A DNA stretch of 45,740 bases, taken from NCBI GenBank assembly GCA_016784735.1, contig JADHUC010000048.1, positions 1-45,740 of the forward strand, read 5' to 3'. Below, piece by piece: positions 8,301 through 16,136 of this stretch. The stretch comes from Pirellulaceae bacterium. Its GTDB lineage: Bacteria > Planctomycetota > Planctomycetia > Pirellulales > Pirellulaceae. The position numbers were made by a program, and so were the translations under genes. Each line of letters begins with the position of its first letter. Position 1 is the stretch's first letter. A model generated the notes under the pieces. The model was not told the DNA's origin and ran no database searches. It was given only the letters and a program-made list of their open reading frames with translations.

Positions 8301-8366
8301 ATGATTTTGCCCACAAATGATTTTGCCATGTCCTTTTCGGGCAAAATGATTGGTGGGCAGAATCAT
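8301..8366. repeat. Four-copy ATGATTTTGCC repeat, two direct and two inverted
   Basis: ATGATTTTGCC occurs at 8301-8311 and 8317-8327. Reverse-complement copies with one mismatch each follow at 8340-8350 (GGCAAAATGAT) and 8356-8366 (GGCAGAATCAT). The four copies can fold into one hairpin. The element is more AT-rich than its surroundings and resembles dispersed intergenic repeats of planctomycetes. Confidence 0.65.
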
Positions 8367-8485
8367 GGGAAACACGCAACTGTAGCGGTCTTCTTGATCA
8401 TGCTAAGCCACTTCGCGGGTTGAAGGGTAACGCTAACGAAGCCTTCGCGGTAGGCAGCCAGTAGTTCCCGTAGGTGCCTTTGGTG

Positions 8486-8491
8486 TATAAT
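8486..8491 (+). promoter_or_regulatory. Possible -10 element for the nucleotidyltransferase pair
   Basis: A perfect TATAAT lies 53 bases upstream of the ATG at 8544. No good -35 hexamer is found 16-18 bases upstream, so this is only a candidate. Confidence 0.3.
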
Positions 8492-8543
8492 CAACCATCA
8501 GGGGCGGCACCTGATTGGCACGCGGACGCAGCGGACTCGGCAC

Positions 8544-8804
8544 ATGTTACCTTTCGCGACATCAGAATTCGAAGCGATCAAGCGAGATGCTGCCAGCAGC
8601 GAGGGCAAGACGCCTGAACAAAGGATGGCGATGTTCGTCGACCTGCTGCGGACGGTGTCAGCCGTATGGGACAACCTCCCTGCCGGAGAACGCCGTCGCC
8701 GCATGTGGATCGCCGATCAACTGGACCGTCGTCCCGATCCCTGGTGGAAGAACTTTCGCGCCGAGGCGTTAGCCGAGTACGAATGCAACAACTCGTCCCA
8801 CTAA
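8544..8804 (+). CDS. Small partner protein of nucleotidyltransferase, antitoxin-like position
   Basis: 86 residues. Largely helical and charged, with conserved-looking W..LP..ERRRRMWIADQLDRRPDPWWK in the second half (about 42-70). No signal peptide or membrane segment. I do not recognise a named family. Its 3' end overlaps the start of the next gene by 22 bases, so the two are very likely co-translated. The order (small protein first, nucleotidyltransferase-fold protein second) resembles toxin-antitoxin modules, but no DNA-binding motif is visible. The ribosome-binding site is weak (GGAC 10 bases upstream). Confidence 0.6.
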   Translation: MLPFATSEFEAIKRDAASSEGKTPEQRMAMFVDLLRTVSAVWDNLPAGERRRRMWIADQLDRRPDPWWKNFRAEALAEYECNNSSH

Positions 8805-9382
8805 TCACCGAAATGGCCGATGTTTTCCAGCGTCTCCAATTGCCCTGCGCATTCGGTGGCGCATTGGCGAACAACTACTGGGGCGTTGTGCGCACGACCC
8901 AGGACGTCGACTGTCTTGTGTCGATTCCGGCTTTGAAATACCAACTGCTGGCGGACGCATTGAACGCTATGGGTTACCAGATGCGCGACGAGTCGGGCAG
9001 CGGAATACCGGTGACGGTTCGGCACATGCGTGACGAGGTTGATCAACGAAAACTGATCGAGTGTTTTCGTCAGGGCATCCGCGCTGAGTTGTTCGTTCCT
9101 GTGGTGCCACTGCAAGGCGAGATCCTGCGCCGCGCCGTCCTTATGCCGTTCGAAGACCAGCAGATTCCCATAACGACCGCGGAAGATCTGGTTCTCCTAA
9201 AACTTGCGTTTCACCGTGAAAAAGACTTGCGCGACGTGCGAGGCATCCTCTGGGTCCAACGAGGCCAGTTGGACCTCGACTATCTATGGCATTGGAGCAA
9301 AAGAACACTTGAGGATGCAGCCCAACAGGAATTGGTGTCCTTGATCGAACAGTACGCCACTGGGCCGGAACCCCCGACCTAG
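8783..9382 (+). CDS. AbiEii-like nucleotidyltransferase-fold protein
   Basis: 199 residues from the ATG at 8783 (an ATG at 8813 is the alternative). CAFGGALANNYWG followed by RTTQDVDCLV (about residues 19-43) is the GG...R.T.DxD signature of the MNT/AbiEii nucleotidyltransferase fold: the Gly pair binds the nucleotide and the acidic pair a metal. The later ITTAEDLVLLKLAFHREKDLRD is typical of AbiEii or DUF6036-like proteins. Members act as toxins in abortive-infection-type pairs or as housekeeping transferases. The long ORF from 8666 is out of register with the upstream gene and its first 39 codons are rejected. The gene ends 53 bases before a convergent gene. Confidence 0.65.
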   Translation: MQQLVPLITEMADVFQRLQLPCAFGGALANNYWGVVRTTQDVDCLVSIPALKYQLLADALNAMGYQMRDESGSGIPVTVRHMRDEVDQRKLIECFRQGIRAELFVPVVPLQGEILRRAVLMPFEDQQIPITTAEDLVLLKLAFHREKDLRDVRGILWVQRGQLDLDYLWHWSKRTLEDAAQQELVSLIEQYATGPEPPT

Positions 9383-9435
9383 CACCAAAAGAACTGGTCC
9401 GGAAGAAGCGAGTCAACGTGCACGGCGTGCAGGCT

Positions 9436-12099
9436 TCAACGAGACTGATTCTGCTGCTTTCTCGAAACGGCCATCACGCTGTACCGCCGTCGGTACTGGG
9501 ACTGAATGCGGTAGGTATCCCCGATTTTCGGGTTCTGACCGGTCATTTGACCATCGGCCGTGAGTATGATCATCAAGGCGTCGGGGGCGTCCTCGAATTC
9601 GGCTACGCCCGGATTGCGGTTGCCTTCCAAGTCGCCGGTGTGCCAGCCGAAGAAGTAGCCTTCGTCCACCGTGTCGGTTCCTTGAACCGGCTCGAAGTCA
9701 AACGATTGTACACCCGTGCCGTCATTGGTCCGGGTCGTCCCGACACCCGTCAGTTCGTATTTATCGTCCTGCTTTCGGAGGAGCAACGGGGTAATCAAGC
9801 GGCCTTTCTGCGCATCGCCGTTGTCGTTGAAGAAACTCCAGGATTCCAGCCGGTAGCCGCCGTCGACGAACTCCTGTTCGTATCCCTCCATCTCGGCGAC
9901 GATCCAGATCAGTCCCGAGGCACTATCCGCGGTGGCACGCGACTTGATGCCCTCCAAATTGCCGACGATACCCGGTTGCGGAGGCGTCGGCAGAAGCGGT
10001 CGTGCTGCAGCGATCAATTGTTTTTGGACGCCATCGGGCGTGGCACTTTCGAGTTCTTCGGTTACGTCTCTCGGTCCCAGGGCGAGCAACGCATTTTCCG
10101 CCTGTTGCAGCTTGTAGATCGCCGACGCCGTAGTCGTGAGTTGCTCGAAGCCCGACCGTGGCCAGCCGTCCTTCAACCGAACGGCCAACAGGGGCCTGGG
10201 CGCCAGTGCGCCATATAAGCAGTCCAGATCCGTCTTGGTCGCGAGTGACGGTAGATACGGCATGAGGTGGAAGAAACGAAGCTCGCCGGGCGCAGCGTTC
10301 AGCGCCCAGTCGCGCATAGTGGTTGCGTCGACCGAGGCTACCCCGGCGATGCGGTCCTCCAACAAGGCGGCCAGGCACGCATCCACGCCGCCGATGCCGA
10401 GCCCTGAAGCCACAATCTTCCCGGCATCGATCTCCGGACGGGCAGCCAGATGCCGAAAGGCCGCTAGATTCTCGGCCACGCGCAAGGCCAATGGCGACAG
10501 CCCAACGACATCGGCCGGGCCGTACAACTTGGCCGCTTCGTCGCCGTAGAAGCTGGGCCGCTCGGCGTTTGCCAGCGGCTGGAGACTCTGCGCATGGACC
10601 GACGCATGATCGGGTACGATGACCCAATATCCGGCGGTGGCCAAACGTCGAGTGACCTCGACGATCTTGGCGCTCGCCGCGCACTGGCGATCGTCGTGCG
10701 AGAGGACCACTCCGGCGTGTTTCGTCTGGCTCGTCTGGGCCGGACGAACCAGTAGCGCGGGACAACGAAAATCGGCGTCTATGCCAAGCGCAATCCGTTC
10801 GGTCACCAAACCTTCGCCTTCGATGGCTTCGACGACTTCGTCCGGCGGCGGGGTCATGCCGTCCACGCCATACGACGATCGCAGCCACTTGATCGTCTCG
10901 TCGCGCTGCGCCTGCCATTCCGTCTGCGAGGTTGGCTCGACCGGCAGCGATGCCGTTTGATCGGCGATCCGCCGTTGAACGTAACCCAAGATGCTGAAGT
11001 CGGGCTCCTCCTCCACCTCACAGCATTCCGCGGGTGCCGCATCGGAACTCTTCAGCGACGGCAGCACACTGGCCTCGATCCACTGGGTGATCTCCGGGAT
11101 ATGCGGAGTCATGTCATCCGACTGTCCATCGGGGACCTGGCAGATGCGGTCAGCGGCGTCGTGCAGGCCGTATGCGGCCTTCATCGTGCGCAGGACGTGG
11201 TCAAAGCCGTCGACCGCCCACTCCCCGACGCCGGCACGTCCGGCAATGAACACGGGTCGCGGTGCCAGACAGGCGGCAACGCGATCCATGTCAGTGAACT
11301 CCAATATGCCGGCTACAAAGGCCGCAGGGTCTTCGGGAGCCTCCCCCGCGGCCGCTGCCCGTGTCAAACAAGCGTAGGTCGTCGTACCGCCCACGGCCAC
11401 GACGAATTGGAAACGGGGTTCCAATGCGGCTGCCATGTACGATTCGAGAGCGCCCGCGCCCAATCCCGCAATGCCGATCTTGCCCGGATCGACGTCGGCG
11501 CGCGTGAGTAAGTAATCCAGCGCTCGCAGCGCGTCGAAGACTTGGATACCGGCCGGAGAGATGCCTGCGGCCGACGCTGCCGCGTATAGTCCAGCATCTG
11601 GTGCTTGCCGCCGTCCCGTGCGAGGATCGTCGATGAACAGAACGGTGATACCTTGACCAGCCATCGAGTCGACGAACTTGCGATAGGGGAGAAACGTGTA
11701 ATGCCCCAACTTGCCCGACGGCATGACGATTGCCGGTTGGCGGCCTTCCGTCTGTTTGGCACGAATCACCGTTGCTGAAGCGTACGTCTGCCCAGCCCAG
11801 AGGTAAGCGACCTCTTCGATCACTAAATCGCCGTCCTGCTTCGTGTACGTCACCGCCGCCTTCATCGGCTCGCGCTCCGGCAGACCGAGCGCCGTGCCCA
11901 GCTCGCCGACAAGCTCCGTCCGCTGTTTCTCCCAAGCGTCGACTGTATCCGGTACCGCCGGAAGCGCGGCGGACATGCCCGCAGCTCGCCCGGCAAGGTA
12001 ATCGAACACTGTTTGCGGCTCCTGGCCATAAGACGCATTAACGACTGCCACGAACACCGTTGCGACGCACGAAGCAAGGCAAGTCTTCCGAAACATCAT
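9436..12099 (-). CDS. Secreted protein with two alpha/beta-hydrolase domains lacking the nucleophile Ser
   Basis: 887 residues; minus-strand start at 12099 with GGAG 7 bases upstream, signal peptide cleaved near SYG|QEP. Two acetyl-xylan-esterase or dienelactone-hydrolase-like domains occupy about 80-350 and 400-710. Where such enzymes have GxSxG, the first has GLGAG (212-216) and the second GLGIG (566-570): Gly replaces the nucleophile Ser in both. A C-terminal beta-rich domain (about 730-887, with FFGWHTGD and DALMIILTADGQ) is not recognised. The protein is therefore probably not a classical esterase; it may bind carbohydrate or be a structural pseudoenzyme. It may share a transcript with the reductase-like gene upstream, but 169 bases of repeats separate them. 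Confidence 0.7.
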   Translation of the reverse strand: MMFRKTCLASCVATVFVAVVNASYGQEPQTVFDYLAGRAAGMSAALPAVPDTVDAWEKQRTELVGELGTALGLPEREPMKAAVTYTKQDGDLVIEEVAYLWAGQTYASATVIRAKQTEGRQPAIVMPSGKLGHYTFLPYRKFVDSMAGQGITVLFIDDPRTGRRQAPDAGLYAAASAAGISPAGIQVFDALRALDYLLTRADVDPGKIGIAGLGAGALESYMAAALEPRFQFVVAVGGTTTYACLTRAAAAGEAPEDPAAFVAGILEFTDMDRVAACLAPRPVFIAGRAGVGEWAVDGFDHVLRTMKAAYGLHDAADRICQVPDGQSDDMTPHIPEITQWIEASVLPSLKSSDAAPAECCEVEEEPDFSILGYVQRRIADQTASLPVEPTSQTEWQAQRDETIKWLRSSYGVDGMTPPPDEVVEAIEGEGLVTERIALGIDADFRCPALLVRPAQTSQTKHAGVVLSHDDRQCAASAKIVEVTRRLATAGYWVIVPDHASVHAQSLQPLANAERPSFYGDEAAKLYGPADVVGLSPLALRVAENLAAFRHLAARPEIDAGKIVASGLGIGGVDACLAALLEDRIAGVASVDATTMRDWALNAAPGELRFFHLMPYLPSLATKTDLDCLYGALAPRPLLAVRLKDGWPRSGFEQLTTTASAIYKLQQAENALLALGPRDVTEELESATPDGVQKQLIAAARPLLPTPPQPGIVGNLEGIKSRATADSASGLIWIVAEMEGYEQEFVDGGYRLESWSFFNDNGDAQKGRLITPLLLRKQDDKYELTGVGTTRTNDGTGVQSFDFEPVQGTDTVDEGYFFGWHTGDLEGNRNPGVAEFEDAPDALMIILTADGQMTGQNPKIGDTYRIQSQYRRRYSVMAVSRKQQNQSR

Positions 12100-12120
12100 G
12101 GGAGTTCTCCTTCAGAGTGA

Positions 12121-12207
12121 ATGGCGAATGACGAATCCAGAATGATGAAAGTCCGGCCATTAGACATTCGTCATTCTTTCGACATTGGTCATTGGGATTT
12201 GGTCATT
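12121..12207. repeat. AATGACGAAT-type dispersed repeat
   Basis: GAATGACGAAT at 12126-12136 has a perfect reverse complement at 12166-12176, and related ATTGGTCATT-like words follow up to 12207. The low-complexity composition differs from the genes on either side. It lies just upstream of the ribosome-binding site of the double-hydrolase gene. Confidence 0.5.
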
Positions 12208-12213
12208 TCCGGT

Positions 12214-12261
12214 TGGAGTTCAAGCTTTAGCTTGTCTTCGCAGCCTAAAGGCTGTACTCCA
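12214..12261. repeat. GGAG-type inverted pair, diverged copy
   Basis: The left arm is TGGAGTTCAAGCTTTAGCTTG (21 bases from 12214, key core CAAGCTTTAGCTTG); the right arm from 12241 has core CAGCCTAAAGGCTG and ends TACTCCA. Each arm keeps its own internal 6-bp hairpin although the hairpin sequences differ from each other and from the copies at 1854 and 20773. This is compensatory change within one repeat family. Confidence 0.7.
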
Positions 12262-12268
12262 GCGCGCA

Positions 12269-13408
12269 TCAGACGTACTCCCAGTCCTTCAGGAACTGGT
12301 AGCAGCGTGGCAGTTGCGCCCAGGCGCGGTCCATGGCTCGGTCCAACTCGGCCTGTTCCTCGACGTCCAACGCGCGTCGTTGCATGACGGCCAGGGCGAC
12401 GTTATCGACCTGCTCGGGGTTGATCATGCCGGGGATGGGCGCCGTGATCGCGGGATTACAGAGGATGTAGCGGATCGTCAGCCGAGCCAGACGATTGTCC
12501 TCCTCCTCGTGCGGATTGCCCGGTGAACTGTCACCCTTGAACAGTGACGTGCCAGCGAACGGCTTGATGCCGAAGAAGCCACAGTCGCACTTCTTCACCG
12601 CGGCATAGAATCCGGTATCGTCATCGGGCAACATCTTGGTCTTGGCCGTGTAAGGCGTGATCACCACGTCGATCACGTCGGGGAAGGTCTCCATCATGTA
12701 CTTGAGCCAAGGTAGATCGTGCGACGAGAGACCGGTCGCCCGCGCCTTACCCGACTTTTTCGCTCGACGCAGCCCTTCGGCGATGCCGGCGGATTCGGCT
12801 TCGTTGTGCGGGTAGATCCACTTGCCGTTCTTGTCGCGCCGGCCGTTCACACCGCACACGATCCGGTACAGGTCGACGTACTCCTGCTTGCAGACCTTCA
12901 GCGAGTCCTCGAAGACTTCCATTAGCGCGTCGCCCGTGCATTGGGCGGAACTGCGTGCTTCGCGTTCGTACCATGACCAACCCAGATACATCTGGTCGCG
13001 GCGGCCTTCCAGGGCTTTGCTGTATGCCTTGATTTCGGCGCCTGTGCAGGCGTCGATGTAATTGATGCCGCGTTCGATGCAGCGCGTTACCACATCGTAG
13101 CGGTTCTGCTGGAAACCGGGATCGTCCAGATTGGCGCTCAGCCAGCTATTGCCCTGGAACACGCCGGGCACCATCTTGTTGACCCGTTTCCAGTGACCGC
13201 CCAGGCAAACGGCCGAGACCATCCAACCCGTCTTGCCACAGCTACGGTACTCCATGTCGGAACTGTAGTTCAGAATGCCCTTGGTGTCGGCCTGCTCGGC
13301 ATTGCCGACCTTGACGATGTTCGCCACGGAGGCACCGGCAGCCAGTGCAGCGGCTCCAACGGCTGTGTCGCGAACGAATTGACGACGGGTAAAACGCTCG
13401 TCGGCCAT
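12269..13408 (-). CDS. Tat-exported aldo/keto reductase-like protein
   Basis: 379 residues. Start at 13408 (GGGAG about 9 bases upstream); a start 19 codons earlier lacks a signal. TRRQFVRDTAVGAAALAAGA is a twin-arginine signal. The body has the aldo/keto reductase barrel layout: MEYRSCGKTGWMVSAVCLGG at the first strand, INYIDACTGAEIKAYSKAL where the catalytic Asp and Tyr normally lie, and a late APIPGMINPEQVDN cofactor segment. The Asp is present, but the expected Tyr (DTA..YG) is replaced (DACTGAE) and no Lys is visible in the next strand (MYLGWSWYE). It is thus either a divergent reductase or a non-catalytic relative; this form seems common in planctomycetes. Confidence 0.75.
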   Translation of the reverse strand: MADERFTRRQFVRDTAVGAAALAAGASVANIVKVGNAEQADTKGILNYSSDMEYRSCGKTGWMVSAVCLGGHWKRVNKMVPGVFQGNSWLSANLDDPGFQQNRYDVVTRCIERGINYIDACTGAEIKAYSKALEGRRDQMYLGWSWYEREARSSAQCTGDALMEVFEDSLKVCKQEYVDLYRIVCGVNGRRDKNGKWIYPHNEAESAGIAEGLRRAKKSGKARATGLSSHDLPWLKYMMETFPDVIDVVITPYTAKTKMLPDDDTGFYAAVKKCDCGFFGIKPFAGTSLFKGDSSPGNPHEEEDNRLARLTIRYILCNPAITAPIPGMINPEQVDNVALAVMQRRALDVEEQAELDRAMDRAWAQLPRCYQFLKDWEYV

Positions 13409-13645
13409 CTGTATCACTCCCTTTCTGTGGTGTTTGACGCGGCTTGGACCATTCGCGCTTGTCAAAAACGCGCGTGCGCAACATCAATTGTCGTTATTCC
13501 GGACGCCCGTGTCCACACCTATGTCCACCGGAGTTGCATACCTTTTTCTGTTTGACAGTTCCGCAAGAAGGGTTGCCGTTCCCTGGGATTCGAAGAGAAC
13601 CGATTACTTGGCAGCTAATTGCCTTGCGATGGCAAATAGTCAGTT
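13409..13645. other. Divergent intergenic region
   Basis: This region separates the minus-strand reductase-like gene from the paralog array and should hold promoters for both. TTGACA occurs at 13552-13557 but has no good -10 hexamer at the right distance. Nothing else is recognised before the conserved leader. Confidence 0.4.
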
Positions 13646-13751
13646 GACGACAATTGGTCCTTTGCGGGAAGTGACAATAGCAAACCGGGCGTCGTGTGAT
13701 TCGGCAGCTCTCCGGCGCCTGACATAAACGCTGCCAACAAGGAGACCGATC
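13646..13751 (+). promoter_or_regulatory. Conserved structured 5' leader, unit 1 (most diverged copy)
   Basis: Begins GACGACAA (13646) as the other three do. Hairpin 1 is degenerate (GTCCTTT, loop GCGG, GAAGTGAC, with a bulge). Hairpin 2 pairs GGCAGC (13703-13708) with GCTGCC (13730-13735), ending 3 bases before AAGGAG. The leader's role is unknown; a cis-acting control of translation is inferred from its position. Confidence 0.6.
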
Positions 13752-14681
13752 ATGTCACATAACCCCTCGTTCGCGCCGCCTTCGCGCGGAACTTCTGGGC
13801 TGATCGTCAAAAACGCCATTTCGATGGTCCTCTTTCTCTGCATCCTGCTGATTTGGTGTACCGTTGCATCAGCCGAACTCGAACTGCTCTGGTCTAGCCA
13901 GAAAGGCGACGAAGACGAGAACTACAAGGAGGTGTGGAATGACGCGGAAAACAACGTAGACGTCATCAAGGTCTATAAAGACGGTAATCTGACGACGACG
14001 TACATATTCTTCCACAACCCGAACCCGGAAGAAGGCGCCGAACCTGAGCCCGGTGACGAGCATTCGAAGGAGGCATTGGCCAAACAGAAAGGCAAGAAGC
14101 TGTCGGACGCCGAGGAGTTGAAGTCCGACCTTGAGAAGTTTGAGGAATCGCCTGTGGGAAAGTCCCAGACGAGTAAAGGGAAAGGCTACCGTGTTGTGTC
14201 CAATCCGGCTGACGAAGTGACGTCTGGCGATGGTGATGGCGACTCGTCAGATGATTCATCTGCTGATCTGTTTGGCAGTCTCAAATTCGAAATTGTGAAG
14301 ATCTCACCACACGAGGGCCAAGGCGCCGAGGGCTTTGACCCCACCGGCGAGTCGATGTCCAACTACGTTAAGGGACTAATCAAGAAGGGCGATCAGGGCG
14401 ACGATGGAGGCGATTCCACGCCCCCTGGTTGGCAAGCAACCCAATGGAAGACCATTCCGCCCGAGCTAGCTGAGATCTTCAACCCAAACCCCGAGGAAGG
14501 GAAGACACAAGGTTTCCTGCTAATGCCGGCGCACGCCCCCGCCTCGGGCAAAGCTGGCCACGTGGCGAAAAAGGCTTCGTCAAGTCTCCACCAAGTCTTG
14601 CGCGGCCTGGGTGCGTTTGGTCCGGGAGGTGCTCGCCCTGCCGCACCTCGGCCTCCTACGGCAGCGCGACCGGTACGCTGA
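13752..14681 (+). CDS. Secreted Gly/Asp-rich paralog 1 of 4
   Basis: 309 residues; ATG with AAGGAG 7 bases upstream. Signal peptide with hydrophobic core 22-39 and cleavage near ASA|EL (after 41). The mature part follows the block order shared by the array: N-terminal beta-like segment, NPNPEEG, a charged helical stretch ending PVGK, GKGYRVVSNP, an Asp/Ser-rich linker, GFDPTGESMSNYVKGLIKKG, an acidic linker, PPELAEIFNPNPEEG, QGFLLMP, and a C-terminal LGAFGPGGA-PRPPTA tail ending Arg. There is no C-terminal membrane helix, so it is not a PEP-CTERM protein. No known family is recognised; extracellular or surface location is inferred. It is the most diverged of the four and keeps a duplicated NPNPEEG. 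Confidence 0.75.
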   Translation: MSHNPSFAPPSRGTSGLIVKNAISMVLFLCILLIWCTVASAELELLWSSQKGDEDENYKEVWNDAENNVDVIKVYKDGNLTTTYIFFHNPNPEEGAEPEPGDEHSKEALAKQKGKKLSDAEELKSDLEKFEESPVGKSQTSKGKGYRVVSNPADEVTSGDGDGDSSDDSSADLFGSLKFEIVKISPHEGQGAEGFDPTGESMSNYVKGLIKKGDQGDDGGDSTPPGWQATQWKTIPPELAEIFNPNPEEGKTQGFLLMPAHAPASGKAGHVAKKASSSLHQVLRGLGAFGPGGARPAAPRPPTAARPVR

Positions 14682-14719
14682 GCATCAACCTCAAGTCGAC
14701 AGATCTCCTCGCTCCTTAG

Positions 14720-14750
14720 GCCGCCCGGCTCGACTGCCGGGCGGCTCTTT
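14720..14750 (+). terminator. Rho-independent terminator, unit 1
   Basis: 10-bp GC stem GCCGCCCGGC / GCCGGGCGGC around TCGACT, followed by TCTTT. Nearly identical hairpins follow the other three paralogs, and the bases just before it (AGATCTCCTCGCTCC-like) are also conserved. Confidence 0.8.
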
Positions 14751-14905
14751 GCCTTTTCCGCGAACTGCTTCAATTCAGCATTTCCTGCAGCCCTTTCTCG
14801 CCTTTGGTAACGGCGGGGCAAGTCCCGCCGCCCCCTTCGTCGAAAAAAGATGGGATTTTCGACTCTTTTTGGCCGCTTGTGTCCGTGGACGGCAATTACC
14901 AGACA

Positions 14906-15009
14906 GACGACAAGCAGCCACTCGCGGGAGTGGCAACAGCAACCGGGTATCGCGAGATTCGGCAGCTCTCCGACATCTGACTTTAATACTGCCAATGAGG
15001 AGAACAGTC
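14906..15009 (+). promoter_or_regulatory. Conserved structured 5' leader, unit 2
   Basis: GACGACAA at 14906. Hairpin 1: GCCACTC (14917-14923), loop GCGG, GAGTGGC (14928-14934). Then CAACAGCAACCGGG and a conserved ATTCGGCAG. Hairpin 2: GGCAG (14961-14965) with CTGCC (14989-14993), 3 bases before GAGGAGA. Upstream, 14751-14905 holds two further small hairpins but no gene. Confidence 0.7.
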
Positions 15010-15888
15010 ATGTTCCGCAAGAGGTTTCGTATTCGAGACCTAGCCACGGCAGCGTTTGTCTTCGGCACATTGCTGGCGCTGAACTTCGGTCCGGCGGCCA
15101 CGGCGACGGCGGATTCTGTCAAAAAAGTGGATTCCTACGATCCAAGTCTTGACGTCTACGCCTACTTCGATGCTGACGGAAACCTAAAAAGCTACCATGT
15201 ATACGACAAGAAGGGCAAACATGTGTTTAGCAAATACTTCGACAATCCCAACCCCGAGGAAGGCACGACCAGCCCAGGCGACGTGGGTTCGCGCGAGCAA
15301 CTTGCGCTCCAGAACGCATCCATCAAGGGAATCCTTGGGTCGCTGACGGATCCGAATGTCTGGGAATCGCGTGTTGGAAAGCACCAGACGGGCGGCGGTA
15401 AGGGCTACGTCGTGGTCTCGAACCCAGGCGACCATGTGACGCAAGGCGATGGATCGGGTTCGAGCAACGGCGGCTCTTCATCTGGCAATCTCTTTGATGA
15501 AATGGAACGGGAAAAGAACACACCTCATCAGGGACAAGGCGGCGGGGGATATGACGGCAGCGGCGGGTCGTTGGGCGACTATGTGAAAGGGCTCATCAAA
15601 AAGGGCAGCCAGGGCGACGACGACGACAACGATGACGATGGCTCGGCGCCGCCGGATCCCTGGGCTGGCCTGCCCGGCCCGCCCGAGCTTGTCAATCCGG
15701 ACCCCGTGAGCCAAGGTTTCGTCTTAGTCTCGCCGTTCGGGTCGTCCCACGGCGCCCAAGTCGGCAGCGTCGCAAAGACTCGCGCCGCGGGCCAAGCCAA
15801 CGCAGCGTTTCAACTTGGTGCATTTGGTCCGAGTGGAGCCGGTCGCGCCGCACCGCGGCCCACTACGGCACTGCCCCCCACTCGATAA
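15010..15888 (+). CDS. Secreted Gly/Asp-rich paralog 2 of 4
   Basis: 292 residues. The ATG at 15010 is chosen because it matches the GAGGAGA spacing of the other units; an ATG five codons upstream lies inside the ribosome-binding site. Signal peptide, cleavage near ATA|DS (after 34). Mature part: DVYAYFDADGNLKSYHVYD beta-like segment, FDNPNPEEG, VGKHQTGGGKGYVVVSNPGD, Gly/Ser-rich linker, HQGQGGGGYDGSGGSLGDY-VKGLIKKG, run of Asp, GPPELVNP, QGFVLVSPFGSS, and LGAFGPSGAGRAAPRP tail. It is closest to paralog 4 in the C-terminal third and to paralog 1 in the middle. No enzymatic motif is visible; the Asp-rich runs could bind cations. Confidence 0.8.
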   Translation: MFRKRFRIRDLATAAFVFGTLLALNFGPAATATADSVKKVDSYDPSLDVYAYFDADGNLKSYHVYDKKGKHVFSKYFDNPNPEEGTTSPGDVGSREQLALQNASIKGILGSLTDPNVWESRVGKHQTGGGKGYVVVSNPGDHVTQGDGSGSSNGGSSSGNLFDEMEREKNTPHQGQGGGGYDGSGGSLGDYVKGLIKKGSQGDDDDNDDDGSAPPDPWAGLPGPPELVNPDPVSQGFVLVSPFGSSHGAQVGSVAKTRAAGQANAAFQLGAFGPSGAGRAAPRPTTALPPTR

Positions 15889-15926
15889 TCGTTGAGTTCA
15901 ACCAATCAGATCCCCTCATCACCGCA

Positions 15927-15964
15927 GCCGCCCGGCCCAATCGCCGGGCGGCATTTCTTCTTTT
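15927..15964 (+). terminator. Rho-independent terminator, unit 2
   Basis: GCCGCCCGGC / GCCGGGCGGC stem around CCAATC, followed by ATTTCTTCTTTT. Same hairpin as in the other units, with the longest U-rich tail. Confidence 0.85.
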
Positions 15965-16030
15965 CTGCGAATAGCCGGGGATTCCTGACTTTCTTGGCCG
16001 CTTCCGTCCGCAGAGGGCAATTACCAGATA

Positions 16031-16136
16031 GACGACAAAACGGCCACTCGTGGGGAGTGGCAACAGCAATCGGGCATCGCAAGATTCGGCAGCCCGCCTA
16101 CGCCTGACACGACAACTGCCAATGAGGAGACGCAAG
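16031..16136 (+). promoter_or_regulatory. Conserved structured 5' leader, unit 3
   Basis: GACGACAA at 16031. Hairpin 1: GCCACTC (16043-16049), 5-base loop GTGGG, GAGTGGC (16055-16061). Hairpin 2: GGCAG (16088-16092) with CTGCC (16116-16120), 3 bases before GAGGAGA. The loop of hairpin 1 is one base longer than in units 2 and 4 while the stem is unchanged. Confidence 0.7.

Larger units (their letters stand above)
7963..8543. other. Intergenic region with repeat and promoter-like site
   Basis: No ORF here has a good start signal. A 67-residue minus-strand ORF (8141-8344) covers the ATGATTTTGCC repeat and is rejected as a gene. Apart from that repeat and a TATAAT at 8486, nothing is recognised. 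Confidence 0.5.

Noticed and set aside
8141..8344. 67-residue minus-strand ORF
   Set aside because: Its N-terminal codons are the ATGATTTTGCC repeat and there is no ribosome-binding site.
13552..13557. TTGACA as -35 box of the paralog array
   Set aside because: No -10-like hexamer 16-18 bases downstream.
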